A stretch of 64,000 bases of DNA from Pleodorina starrii (lineage: Eukaryota; Chlorophyta; Chlorophyceae; Chlamydomonadales; Volvocaceae). The number at the start of each line of letters is the position of its first letter. The stretch's first letter is position 1. Shown piece by piece: positions 48,431 to 58,785 of the stretch. The DNA lies in assembly GCA_030267565.1 (NCBI GenBank), contig BRXU01000015.1:1673001-1737000 (forward strand), read 5' to 3'. The notes under the pieces were generated by a model. That model ran no database searches. It was not told the DNA's origin and worked only from the letters and a program-made list of their open reading frames with translations. Position numbers and translations under genes: made by a program.

Positions 48431-48970
48431 AATTTCCCTGTTGCACGCACCTACCGTCGGCGGGGCACAGGCCTGCTGCGTATGTATCGAAGCCGCTCTC
48501 GCATCTTACTAGGCGGACATGTGGCTTCCACGATGCATTGCTCAGGGATGCATGCATGGCTGGATACCTCCTTGCTGTATTTCGTTATCAGCAGGGCCGA
48601 ACGAAAGTCATTCATTCCGTCTTGCTTCGTGCGACTGTGAGCCTCTGCTGATGACCGACGGCCGACGTCTATCTCTCCCTGTCTATCTGATTACCGTCCC
48701 CGGTATATATGTATCTACATTATGGATCCAAAGCTTTCGCCGCGTACCGTGTCCTAATTTTGCAGGCAATCGTCCACAGATCCTTGATTGCTTGGTGTTG
48801 GTTTTGCGGCTACGCTGCCAGGGTGGTGTCTTACCAGAAACAAGAACAGCGCAAGTAAGGCAGGTGGGAACTGGGAATTTAACGGAGGCCGGCCGTCGGC
48901 GGGTAGTAAATGTCGTCATGGGTGTTGCGTGTCGATCGTGTGCTCATTTGATACCGATTCGTTCTAAGTA
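48431..48970. other. Right-arm insertion, part left of the LTR element
   Basis: This 540-bp stretch has no counterpart in the left palindrome arm and no recognisable gene. It continues at 51354-51590 on the other side of the LTR element, so about 780 bp were inserted first or lost from the left arm. Confidence 0.5.
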
Positions 48971-48975
48971 GTACC
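48971..48975. repeat. Target-site duplication GTACC (left)
   Basis: GTACC directly precedes the left LTR and is repeated at 51349-51353 directly after the right LTR. Confidence 0.9.
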
Positions 48976-49203
48976 TGTTGCGGAAACGAGTCTGTGCGCA
49001 GCAAGACACCCTAATGTGTTACATGATCTGAGAGAGAGAACCAAAGATGCTTGCATTCCTCATATAGGAGATGCAGATACGCCTCCGTACAAGGGCCCTA
49101 CAGGGCCCCTAAGAAGGGCCTCACAAAGGACTCACAAGGCCCTCGCAACTAACTACCAAACTAGAGAGCTAGGGACTGACCGGAGAGACACCTATTCGCA
49201 ACA
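48976..49203 (-). repeat. 3' LTR (left)
   Basis: 228 bp, TG...CA ends with the 7-bp inverted tips TGTTGCG/CGCAACA. Confidence 0.92.
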
Positions 49204-50202
49204 CTCCCACGCGGGCAGTCACTACTTCAACTCGGTATCACACAAACAGAAAACCGCAGAAAGGAAACTCAAACAACCTCTAGCAGGAAACAAACACAAG
49301 CGGGAAGTCACGACAGCGCAAGCTCCCACGCTTTCACACAACTAAAGCAAAGAAAAACAGGGTTGCTACGGAGCACCCACCTACAGGCAAGCAAGCGTAG
49401 GCAAGGGGTTTCGCACGCGAGTACTAGCGAGCAAAGCTCAATCGTACGCACGCAAGTACCAACACTCATACAGCAAAGGCAGTAAACCACCCTGAGTCGC
49501 ACTACGCACACGCAAACGCAACGCGCGGATGTGTTCCATACGTCAAGGGAGATCAGGCGTACTAACCGAAGCTAACACGCAGAGTCACGGCAAAGCAAGT
49601 GTACGACAGCTCACAGAGCAGTCGGCACACACGTGGTGTCTAAACCACTGCCGAATACGACACAAAACAGGCAAACGGAAATACGACAGCTTGCACGGCA
49701 GTCGGCACACTCGCGGCGCCTGACCACAGGTGACAAGCACAAACAGGCAAACAGCTCAAATCAGCTTTTGTCCTGCAGTACTAACCCAAGCAGAAACGCG
49801 GCCACGGTCGTCGCTGGCCCATCCCGGAAAGCAGGCAATCACACCCGGACTGCACCAAACATAGCAAACACGGCTGAGCCCTAAGCTGGCTCCTCAGAAG
49901 TACGGAAACGCGGCCAAATACTTCGCTGGCTCCACGGAAAACGGCAAACTAGCTAGGAATGCCAAAGCACGACCAAGTTCTCGGTGGCCCCCGGAAAGCA
50001 CTCAGTCAGACCCCTGCTGACCGGAAAACGTTAGCCAGAGACCCCTGCCCTGGTCCACAAACACGAGCGTCGCTCCGATCTCCCACGGAGCCGCAAAAAC
50101 CGCCTGCCACACAAGTACGACAGGCAAACCTAGGTCCTGGAAACTCCCACGGAACCCGGAAACCCTCAAGCACCACTCCTAGGGCCACATCCCCTTAGGC
50201 GA
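49204..50202. other. Non-coding interior of the LTR element
   Basis: About 1 kb between the gag region and the 3' LTR has no pol-like frame. It contains short imperfect repeats such as CAGTCGGCACAC (about 49620 and 49700). Confidence 0.6.
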
Positions 50203-50299
50203 TCAGCTGGCGGCGCGGCCGCTGCACGGGCTGCTCCTCCACGGGAACCATGCGCACGTTGTTGGCAGCGACGAGGTGACGGCGCTGCTGCGCGGGCTG

Positions 50300-51031
50300 C
50301 TACTGCGCGGGCTGCTGCACAGGCTGCTGCTGCTGCACCTGCGCACCCCCGTTCGCCCCCGCGCCCTCCTGAGCCGCCAACTCCGCCTTCTTGCGGCGGC
50401 AGTTGCGCTCAATGTGCCCAGTCATCCCGCAGTGCCAGCACTTGCGTGTATCCCGGCCCCCCATCGCGCCCTGTCTCACCGCCGCCGACATCACCACCTC
50501 ACGCGGGCGCGACTCCATGTCGGCCTCCACCGCAACCAGGTACTCCTCGACCTTGGCGACGGTGTCGAGCTCCGGGTCGCGAAGCCCGATGATCTTGGCC
50601 GGCTGGTAGACGGCGGGCAGGCCGTTCATGAGCACCTGAATCGCCATCTCCTCGCTGATGTCGTCGCCCGTCGCCCGGTACTCGAGCCTCAGGCGGCGAA
50701 AACGACTGCAGTACTTGGGGATATCCTCATCCAGGGTGATTCTGAACGTCAGCAGCTCCCGCTGCTTGTTCAAGCGGAACGTGCGGTCGGTCAGGCAGTA
50801 ACGGGCCTTCACAGAGTCCCACAGCTCCTGAGCCGTCTCGCACTCCCTGAACAAAGGCCTGTCCTCGGAACTGATATACAGCTTAATGAGGCCCTTGGCC
50901 TTCATATCAATCTCCCGATCGACCTCAGCCGCGGCGTCTCGATCACCAGCCTCCATGATGACGGCATCGGCATAGCCCTTGCGCTCCAGCTCGCCATAGA
51001 TGTAATCAGCAATGATCTGATAATTCTTCAC
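50300..51031 (-). CDS. Copia-type Gag (UBN2-like) with CCHC zinc knuckle
   Basis: The frame encodes about 243 residues with the helical Gag core (SVKNYQIIADYIYGELERKG, ETAQELWDSVKARY) and the nucleocapsid zinc knuckle CWHCGMTGHIERNC (CX2CX4HX4C) near the C-terminus, followed by a Gln-rich tail. Gag packages the element RNA into particles. The frame remains open upstream of 51031 to a TAG close to the primer site but shows no ATG there, so the authentic start is lost or lies elsewhere. It ends at a TAG within the Gln-rich tail, after which the same frame stays open for about 34 more codons to a TAA, suggesting that the stop is a recent mutation. Confidence 0.8.
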   Translation of the reverse strand: MKNYQIIADYIYGELERKGYADAVIMEAGDRDAAAEVDREIDMKAKGLIKLYISSEDRPLFRECETAQELWDSVKARYCLTDRTFRLNKQRELLTFRITLDEDIPKYCSRFRRLRLEYRATGDDISEEMAIQVLMNGLPAVYQPAKIIGLRDPELDTVAKVEEYLVAVEADMESRPREVVMSAAVRQGAMGGRDTRKCWHCGMTGHIERNCRRKKAELAAQEGAGANGGAQVQQQQPVQQPAQ

Positions 51032-51086
51032 TGAAATCGGGTCATCCTTAGATAGGCTTAACGGTAATCGCTCCCAGCGCTAGCCG

Positions 51087-51098
51087 GGGCTCATAACC
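51087..51098 (-). other. Primer-binding site for half tRNA-iMet
   Basis: The 12 nt next to the 5' LTR read GGGCTCATAACC on the plus strand, identical to the anticodon arm of initiator-Met tRNA (CAT anticodon). The minus-strand RNA would therefore pair with the 3' end of a tRNA half cleaved in the anticodon loop, as in Drosophila copia. Confidence 0.7.
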
Positions 51099-51348
51099 TG
51101 TTGCGGAAACGAGTCTGTGCGCAGCAAGACACCCTAATGTGTTACATGATCTGAGAGAGAGAACCAAAGAGGCTTGCATTCCTCATATAGGAGATGCAGA
51201 TACGCCTCCGTACAAGGGCCCTACAGGGCCCCTAACAAGGGCCCTACAGGGCCCCTAACAAGGGCCTCACAAAGGATCACAAGGCCCTCGCAACTAACTA
51301 CCAAACTAGAGAGCTAGGGACTGACCGGAGAGACACCTATTCGCAACA
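51099..51348 (-). repeat. 5' LTR (right)
   Basis: 250 bp, same tips. It holds an extra copy of the roughly 22-bp segment containing AAGGGCCCTACAGGGCCCCT relative to the left LTR. Confidence 0.92.
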
Positions 51349-51353
51349 GTACC
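51349..51353. repeat. Target-site duplication GTACC (right)
   Basis: Pairs with 48971-48975. Confidence 0.9.
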
Positions 51354-52613
51354 CTACCTTTGCCAGGCTCTTGCATCATCCTATTGCCCGTACGTGCATC
51401 GACAACTTCCCCAATGCAAGCCGCCTCAGCAAAATTGCGCCTTTGGGGCAGAGCTAGTACGACAAGGTTGTCATCCAGCAGCCTGCCGGCAGCTAGGAGT
51501 TAGGACGCTGCATTTCATCTCCCGATCCTTCACCCGGGCTGCAGCTGGCCGCGTGCGGCGCCTCTATATATCGGCCGCCCGCGGATGAGTGTTCGTGCTT
51601 CAAACACGCGTGCCTGACCTTCTGATATCCCCCTGCTCTTAACTATTCGTCGCATCGTTTTATATTCGCGCTTTATGTGACATTTACATATCTCTCGACG
51701 CCGCTCTTTAGTTCCTGCCGCTGTTGTGTGCTGCCGACCGTCGTGTGCACCGACCTCGATCGCTCCATCGCCTCCTTGTCCGCCGCCGCGTACAGCCACA
51801 CGCGCCCCCAGAGGTATCAGACATGTCCGATCGGGCGACACGTGTGGCGGTGGGCAACGGCACCAGCAGCCGCGCGGTTGGCGGCTTCTTCTCCTGGCTA
51901 CATGCCGTGATGGAAGAAATAAGGTTCCACACGGTTGACGGCATTAGGACAGCTTCCAGAAACTATGAGACCGTCGTACTGACGCCGTACTAGCTAACGG
52001 CCTCGGCGGGATGCTTGACGAGGAGTTGAAAGATAGACGAGGGGTGGTAATAGGAGTTCATATATGGCTGCAGGGATAGGAATGGCGACTTAGCCCTAAA
52101 ACGTGGTCGCCGGCCTGCTGTCGTGGCTGCGGCTTCGCTCGTTGGTTACTACCGCGTGATCATACGTTCGGCGAATGTAGTAGACAACAATTTTGTGTGA
52201 TACCTACCTCGCTCATGTGTGTATGACCAGTGCTGCTAGCTGTGTGTTGTCGACAGAAGTAGTGATGGCTGAAGAGTTACGGTTGGAGGGCGAACGGAAG
52301 CAATGCCGCCATGGTGGGAGTTTAGTCGCGCCTTGATTGGGCCGGCTTGGGACATACTTCCTACATGCAGCTGGTGAAGCTCTTTCGTTGCTTGGTGGAT
52401 ACTGATGTGGTTAATGTACGGTACACCATGACGTTGGTTTGTGGACGGACACAATGTAAATTATCATTGCTTTGGAAGCGGTTTCGTTGATTGTTCCTGT
52501 CCGCGGTTCAGATTCCCTTTGTGCGAAAAGCAGCCTCGACTGGCAATGTAGACTGTCTCTGGTTTGTACGTGCAACCGTGACAGGATCGAGTTTGACACG
52601 TGAAGGTCGGACA

Positions 52614-53790
52614 TCCAGGCGACTGGCCAGGATGGGGGCGGGGGTCCCACACACGCACGTACGTCAGCTTGGCGGTTTCTCTCTTCTTAGCTTGTTTGCG
52701 CTTGCGAGCGTTCACAGTGTGTGACTTGATAACCGCCTGACGACGTGTAACGGGTGCTGTGCGTATTGCATGCTGGGTCGCTCTGGGCCTGCCTGGACTT
52801 GGATAGTTGAAATAAAAGCAACCAATAGCGCGTTTGCGCCCCCTACCACTGACCAGCAGCAGGCGAGCAAACCGGGGAATCGGATTTGCTAACATAATAA
52901 CTTTACCATATTACGGGGTTTAAAGGGGCGATCAGTGGCGGAAGCACGTGGGTGAAGCTACGATCAGACAGGCAGACAGGCAGCAGGCGTTTTCATGAGA
53001 AATCATCGTTCGTTACACACAAAGGGTACCTGCAAGCAATGAAAGCCGTCTTTATTCGGTAGGTAGGCCGGGTGAGGGCCGGCTACCGCGAAAGCTATCG
53101 CTAAGGCCTTAATGCCCACAGCCTCGCAGCAACCACCCTATGTAGCTACAAAACCCGAAAATCACTCCTCCACGCCTTCGCGGACACCTTAACTGGCACC
53201 ATGTGCCGTACCAACGCCCTTATGAGGGCACAACTCCTCTGAGTTCACAGAAAACCTTGGTTTTCTAGCGTTGCACTCAGAAAACCTTCAGTTCTTAATA
53301 AATCATGAACGATCGTATCGAGGAATCTATCCATATATCAGAGTGCACACTATATATTCTTTGGGGTTGTATTCGTGACGACAAATAAATCTACATAGGG
53401 TGATATAGAATAAAGAGGTGATTGTAATTACCGATTTTGGTTAAGCCGCCCTTAGTGGACGTGAAAACCGAGTCTGACGTCATATTTAGCTTAATTAGCT
53501 CCGAAGCTGCCGGGGCTGCGACTAGGGCTTTTAGAGCCTCTAAATAGAGGAGAATGCGAATGTTACAAGAACCACGACAGCGGCATATAGCCATTTCTAG
53601 AAAAAAACTTTGCCGGCCAAGGCCAAGGATTGGACCGCCGAGTATTTGGCGTCCGCAGGCATACATTTGCTGCCCGCAATACATAGGGGCCCCTTCCACG
53701 TGGTTATGACACTCCTCAAGTAAAGTCGCACCACCGGAGTTAAGAGCAGCACCGCGGCCTTGTGTCGAAAGACCAGTGTCGCTTGAGGGG
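52614..53790. other. Repeat-flanked sequence, no gene recognised
   Basis: Only short frames. R4 copy 2 lies at 53306-53422. The stretch 53423-53790 ends directly at the Helitron-like element. The frame 53391-53846 (-) crosses the element border and is not supported. Confidence 0.4.
53306..53422 (+). repeat. Direct repeat R4, copy 2
   Basis: Matches 43376-43484 on the same strand, with small indels in the AT-rich middle. Confidence 0.8.
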
Positions 53791-54758
53791 ACAAGGGGTT
53801 GGTGTCGGCTTCCTTGAAGCCGGAAAAAGGGCGGGGCCCCGTTCAATCCGTACGGGTGGAGTTGAAGGGCTAGGGCGGCGAGGACGTGAAGTGTGAGAGT
53901 GTCAACATTCCTGCTGATAGACAGCCAGAGCTTTCAGCAATCCGCCCCATGTTTAGCATCGCCCGCCGTCTCGGCACTGTGCAACTCTTCCGACCAGTGC
54001 ATTGGCTGAAGTTACTTGACAGTAGACATGCAGTGTATCATTCACACATCACGCAGGCTGACTTGCCAATAGAAGGACAGCGGAACTGTTTGAGAGGGTC
54101 GCGATGATGACGTGCAGTTGCCGACGAGGGTGCACAGGCTTCGCTACCGGGGTATTCGTCGTAGAGGAGGCTTGAAAACTTTAACATTAGGACAGGGAAT
54201 GTAGAAGTCCCCTAGGTTGCCGGCTGGACTTGTTGGGCGGCCCGCAGATGAATCGTGCGTGCATCGGCGGCTTGGCGTCCAACAACCAGCAGTTGGCCCC
54301 TCATGGTTTGCTCCTTGCAACCTTTGTAATAGTAATATGCGTCAAGACGATCGGACCGGCAAGCAGAGCTGCTGTGGTGTGGTCGCGGGAAGAATGTTCG
54401 CAATGCAAACATAGTTTGTTTCCGAAACGAAGATTCATTTCACGCCGTCTCGTCAGAATTCCACTTGAAGGAACGATGAATCTTCTGGAATTAATTATAG
54501 GCCGAGAGGTGTTGGTTTGACCTCGGCCGCGGTCCATGGAGACTGCCAAACTGGTTTGTACTCATGCGATGTTGGGTTCCAATAATAAATTTACCGTGCA
54601 ATAAAGAATGTAATCTTTTATTTATGCAGCCTTTCCGTTGGCCGAAAGTCTACACTTGTCCAATTACCCAGAACCCAGAACCCAGAACCCAGACACGGAC
54701 ATGGGCAATCCTACAGGGCGGGGCCCCCCTGGGCGCTTCGCGCTGGGGCCCCGCCCCA
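53791..54758 (-). mobile_element. Helitron-like non-autonomous element, copy 1
   Basis: About 970 bp, inverted relative to 61820-63016 and similar over nearly its whole length (roughly 88-92% by eye). One end has the small hairpin CGGCTTC-AAG-GAAGCCG about 15 nt inside the tip, and GC-rich inverted blocks (GGGCGGGGCCCC / GGGGCCCCGCCC) lie near both ends. No coding capacity is seen. No target duplication flanks it, which argues against ordinary TIR transposons. Confidence 0.65.
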
Positions 54759-56680
54759 AAAGGGCTCCCAAACTCCCGCGGTACACTGGCTAACCTCACC
54801 TTCTGCAAACAAAACACGTACATATCAAAATTTGTATCGGCTGAAAATCACCTGCGGCTGAGGCACAGCTTCGCTCGCACATGTTGCCGGCCGCGTTTAA
54901 TGACCTCTTTAATCGTGCGATCGCACGATGTAGCTGTTATCCAGCTCCTCTGTAATTAATTAAATCAAAAAAACAATCTTTCTAAGGCCGCCGCTGATGC
55001 CGGCCCCTCCGACGCCAACGCGCAAATAAAGCGCGCTCCCTGACGGCTACACGGCTCCTAATCCGGTCAAGGGCAAGCCATCGGCTAATCCTGGCAAATT
55101 GCCTCGACTTCGGCCTAATCCTTTCACATAGAACTATATAACTTTATCCAATCAAACCCCGCGGTCCGGGGTCGTCGGTCCGGGGTTCTCATAGTAATAA
55201 TTTCTGCCTGCTGACCGGCACCCGACGATAATTTCTAATCTTTGCAACCCTCCTTTCCAAAATAATAACCTCCGTTTTCTTACTAAGCTTACTATGCTCC
55301 AGCCTCATTCCATATCTTCTTTTACAGCATCAAGCTCAGGACCATCCTCAATAAATGAAATAAAAGTCTGTAACCGTTATATGTACCATAATCCTTTCAA
55401 ATTAACATGTTTTTATATTCAGTCGTTTCTTTCGTTTCGGACAGAGCACACAGCCTTCGATTTCGCGGTCAATTGGTTTGGTGGCCTAACCTCCGCTTAC
55501 GGTAGGCCTAGGACATTTCCTGTTGTTTGACCAAACACTGATGGCTCTGTATGTATACCACCAGTAATGCTTACTATGGGGGCTTCGTGCCCCTAAGCAC
55601 GACCTTACGGGCTGTACAGTCCTCATGGGGGCTGTATGAGCCCTAAGGGGGACCTTAAGTTACCCGGGCCCTAGGAGATAAGGCCTCCTAAACGTATGGT
55701 ACATATGTGAGGCCCCTACTGTCCTTAAGGGCATTCGGGCTGCTAAAGGGAGACCTGGTATCAGGATAACCCGATCGAAACCCCATATCTCGTGGACGTT
55801 GGGCCCACAATGTCGTGCAAACACACTTCGAAGCTGGAGTTCCGTGGAACTCTGGTGGCGGCTCACCTTTATTTGGTTCTAAGAACCAAAAGAGGTTTAT
55901 GTCCCTGGGTACAGCGTGGGACCCAGTACATGGGACCCAGGACGTGGGACCCGTACAGCGGTAAAAAGCAGTACCGGGAAGGTACGCGCAACGCGAAAGG
56001 GCTTCGGAAGTGCTCACGGCACACCTCAGACTGCCTGTGATGAGACGGAACAGGATGAGGAACGGAAAGCACAAAACAGTCCGGCCAGGGCTGGGCTGGG
56101 CGACATAAGCGCCCTCGTGACGACATGAAATGAAACGGCCACCAATGACCACCAGAACGCAACCCCGTCTGAGGAAAGAACACACATAAATAAATGGACA
56201 TGTTGCCATGCGTTGCGATTGCCATGTCCACGAGAGCAGACCTTGGACGAGGGCAATGGGAGCTGGGGTCGAGCGGGACAGTGAAACGGGTATTAAATGT
56301 ATGTAACGAGTATGCTTACAGGAATGATAACAGATGGCACACAAACCGCCGGGCAGGGCAGGGCTGCGCGACATCTTGGCCCTCGTGACTACCAAAACGG
56401 CAACGGTCGCCAACGACCATCATAACAGCACAGCACTTGCCCAGGGCGAGACACCACGTTCCAGTATCGCAACGCCTAAATACGAGTAAAAGAGGAACCA
56501 CGGAGGGCAACCGTAAAGCAGCGCGACTGCGCGAGAGTAACGGCTACACAGCGACGCACGGCCTGGAGGATAGGAGCGTTAGGAGCTTAGGACACGCAAT
56601 TCACCCGTGCTTCCGATGGAGCGAACATGGCTGCGCTCGCACTAGGCTGCAAGAAAGCGTGACGTATAACAAGTCTCACG
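54759..56680. other. AT-richer region with degenerate repeats, no gene
   Basis: It holds the CCTAATCC-type repeat relative at about 55060-55260 and a diverged tandem duplication: 56020-56160 and 56320-56430 share CAGGGCxGGGCTGxGCGACAT and GCCCTCGTGAC. The minus frame of 241 codons at 55688-56413 comes from this duplication and has no motif I recognise. Confidence 0.5.
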
Positions 56681-57127
56681 TGGTTAATGGCAGATCGGGA
56701 ACCCTTCATAGGGCTCTTTGTGGCGATCCAGGAAGATTCATGGCGTGGTTAATGGCAGATCGGGAACCCTTCATAGGGCTCTTTGTAACATCCCAGGAAG
56801 ATTCATGGCGTGGTTAATGGCAGATCGGGAACCCTTCATAGGGCTCTTTGTAACATCCCAGGAAGATTCATGGCGCTCTTCATGGCGTGGTTAATGGCAG
56901 ATCGGGAACCCTTCATAGGGCTCTTTGTGGCGATCCAGGAAGATTCATGGCGTGGTTAATGGCAGATCGGGAACCCTTCATAGCGTCCTTTGTGGCGATC
57001 CAGGAAGATTCATGGCGCTCTTCATGGCGTGGTTAATGGCAGATCGGGAACCCTTCATAGGGCTCTTTGTAACGTCCCAGGAAGATTCATGGCGCACTTT
57101 GTGGCGTGGTTAATGGCAGATCGGAAC
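56681..57127 (+). repeat. 65/77-bp minisatellite, seven units
   Basis: Units start at about 56681, 56746, 56811, 56888, 56953, 57030 and 57107 with TGGTTAATGGCAGATCGG. Spacing is 65 bp, or 77 bp when a 12-bp CTCTTCATGGCG-type extension is present. Neither length is a multiple of three, so the short frames within it are not conserved protein. Confidence 0.92.
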
Positions 57128-58785
57128 CCTTCATGGCGGCCCCATGAACTCTCTTAATGAATCCGTCCGCATGGCAAACGCTTCCCATGAAGCGCGCCAT
57201 GAACCAGCCCATGAAGAGAAACCTGCCTCCGCCATGAACCCGCCATGAAGTGGCCATGAAGTAGTGGCGTTCCCAGAGTGCACGCACGCACCGCCTGGCC
57301 GCAACAAGCCCGGCAGCGCGTGGTGACGAAGACGGGCCTGCTGCGGGTTAGTTGCAGTTCAGAACGTGCGAGCACGCTCTCTCGCGCGATTGCCGGATGG
57401 GAGAGGACTCGAGGATGCATTGTTGGACAACGTCATACAACAAGCGCGACAACGCGCGCAGGTCAACCTGCATATGACGCAAGATGTCCTCCTAGCGAGC
57501 CAATAGGCCCTGAGGGGGTCAGGTCTTTCAAAGCTCCCACAAGACATCGAAGGGGCACGAGCCATGTGGCGCATCCTCACCCAGCCGCGGCATGGCCCTT
57601 TGCCCCCTGTATGTTACGGCCCCGTGTTGGGAGGGCTGACCCTGATCCGCGAGCACAGCCCGCCGTCGTCCTTCTAGCCGAACCCCTTCCCCCAACCCTC
57701 TACCCCAACCTCTACAAACCCGGAAGTGCAGACTTCGCACGCACAACGTAGTACAGCTGACAAAAAGCCCCACCAGCTAGGTGATAATTGCCCAAGCATG
57801 CTTGGCGGTATGAGAGTCCCGTACGCGGGCCTGTGTCAGGATGACAGACTCATAACAGTAATTTGAGGGTATGGGGGAAGCGATGAAATAGGATCGTACG
57901 AGTTCCACCATGGATGTCAAGATTCGCTGTCAAGAGCTGCTGAAGAGCTGTTGACCCCATTTGGGTTTCCCGTGCAAGTAGATAGACGACGACATGACCC
58001 TTAACTTAGTGTCTTCCGACTCGCACGCCTACCTAACGCGCATGTCCGCGCACGCGCATGTCCCAGCACCGCACCATGGTTAGCTAAGCAACCGGATGGG
58101 CATTAGCAGGTGTATGGCGTCCCCTGCTAATGCCCATAAAACTACTGTTTTGCATGCGTGTGTATGTGAGTGTGTTTGTTACATGGTTGGGGGTGCGTAG
58201 CCCCGTGAAATCCGGGTGGAGTTGATTGCTCAGGACTTAGGGAACTGCTGGATGCCTGCTGCCTAAGCGAGAACGCCTCTGGGGCTCTGACAACGTGGTG
58301 CAATCGAACCGAGTCCGCTGGTGCCCGGGGAGTGGGCCCCGTGAGCAAAGTGGCCGTCTGTCACGTTGAGATGTACGGTAGCCGAAATGCGCCGCGGAAT
58401 GTACGTCTGTCCGGGGACAATGAATGCTAATTTCATATGCTGTGCGAGGACCGAGGTTGGGGGCATCACCTTTCTGATCTGGGAAAGGGTCGGCGCTGGG
58501 AGAGGGCGTGCTCGCCTGTGCATGGGCACTGGGGGTTTCACGGCTTTCCTTGGGGCGTGGTGCTGGGCGGCAGTGTACAGCTGTGGGTTGTGCTTGTTAG
58601 CGCACCGATACACGCCAGTCAGGTATATAGTTTGTGCTCCGCTGTGGCGCCGCGTTCGTACGTTGCACGGCCCAGGGGTGGCCGGGCCTGGCGCGCGCCT
58701 ATGCACGGACTTCGTTGCTTGCCTGTACACGCAGTCTGCACACTTTGCTCGCTCACTTGTCGCGAGTGGTTTGTGCTCTCTGCCT
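57128..58785. other. Spacer between two tandem arrays
   Basis: CCATGAA/CATGAAG motifs recur at 57140-57265. R3 copy 2 lies at 57915-58080. No gene is recognised. Long plus frames that start at about 58366 owe their length to the satellite that follows. Confidence 0.45.
57915..58080 (+). repeat. Direct repeat R3, copy 2
   Basis: Matches 42726-42880 on the same strand. Confidence 0.65.

Larger units (their letters stand above)
48976..51348 (-). mobile_element. Gag-only Ty1/copia-type LTR retrotransposon
   Basis: The 2373-bp element has LTRs at 48976-49203 (228 bp) and 51099-51348 (250 bp). Both begin TGTTGCGG and end CGCAACA, and a 5-bp GTACC target duplication flanks the whole. Orientation is minus: the gag frame runs from the right LTR side. 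A primer-binding site lies next to the right (5') LTR. There is no room for or trace of protease, integrase or reverse transcriptase between gag and the left LTR, so it must have moved with enzymes supplied by another element. The LTRs differ mainly by a 22-bp duplication in the right one plus a few bases, so the insertion is recent. Confidence 0.9.
44720..52613. repeat. Imperfect palindrome of about 7.9 kb
   Basis: Outer arm parts 44720-45770 and about 51590-52613, and inner parts 45770-46906 and 47127-48430, are inverted copies in mirrored order around a roughly 220-bp AT-rich centre (about 46907-47126). The right arm is longer because it contains 48431-51589, including a complete LTR element. 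The arms differ at roughly 10-20% of sites by eye, with small indels (for example 47480-47650). Confidence 0.85.

Noticed and set aside
55688..56413. 241-codon minus-strand frame
   Set aside because: It runs across a diverged tandem duplication; the two halves repeat each other and no domain is recognisable.
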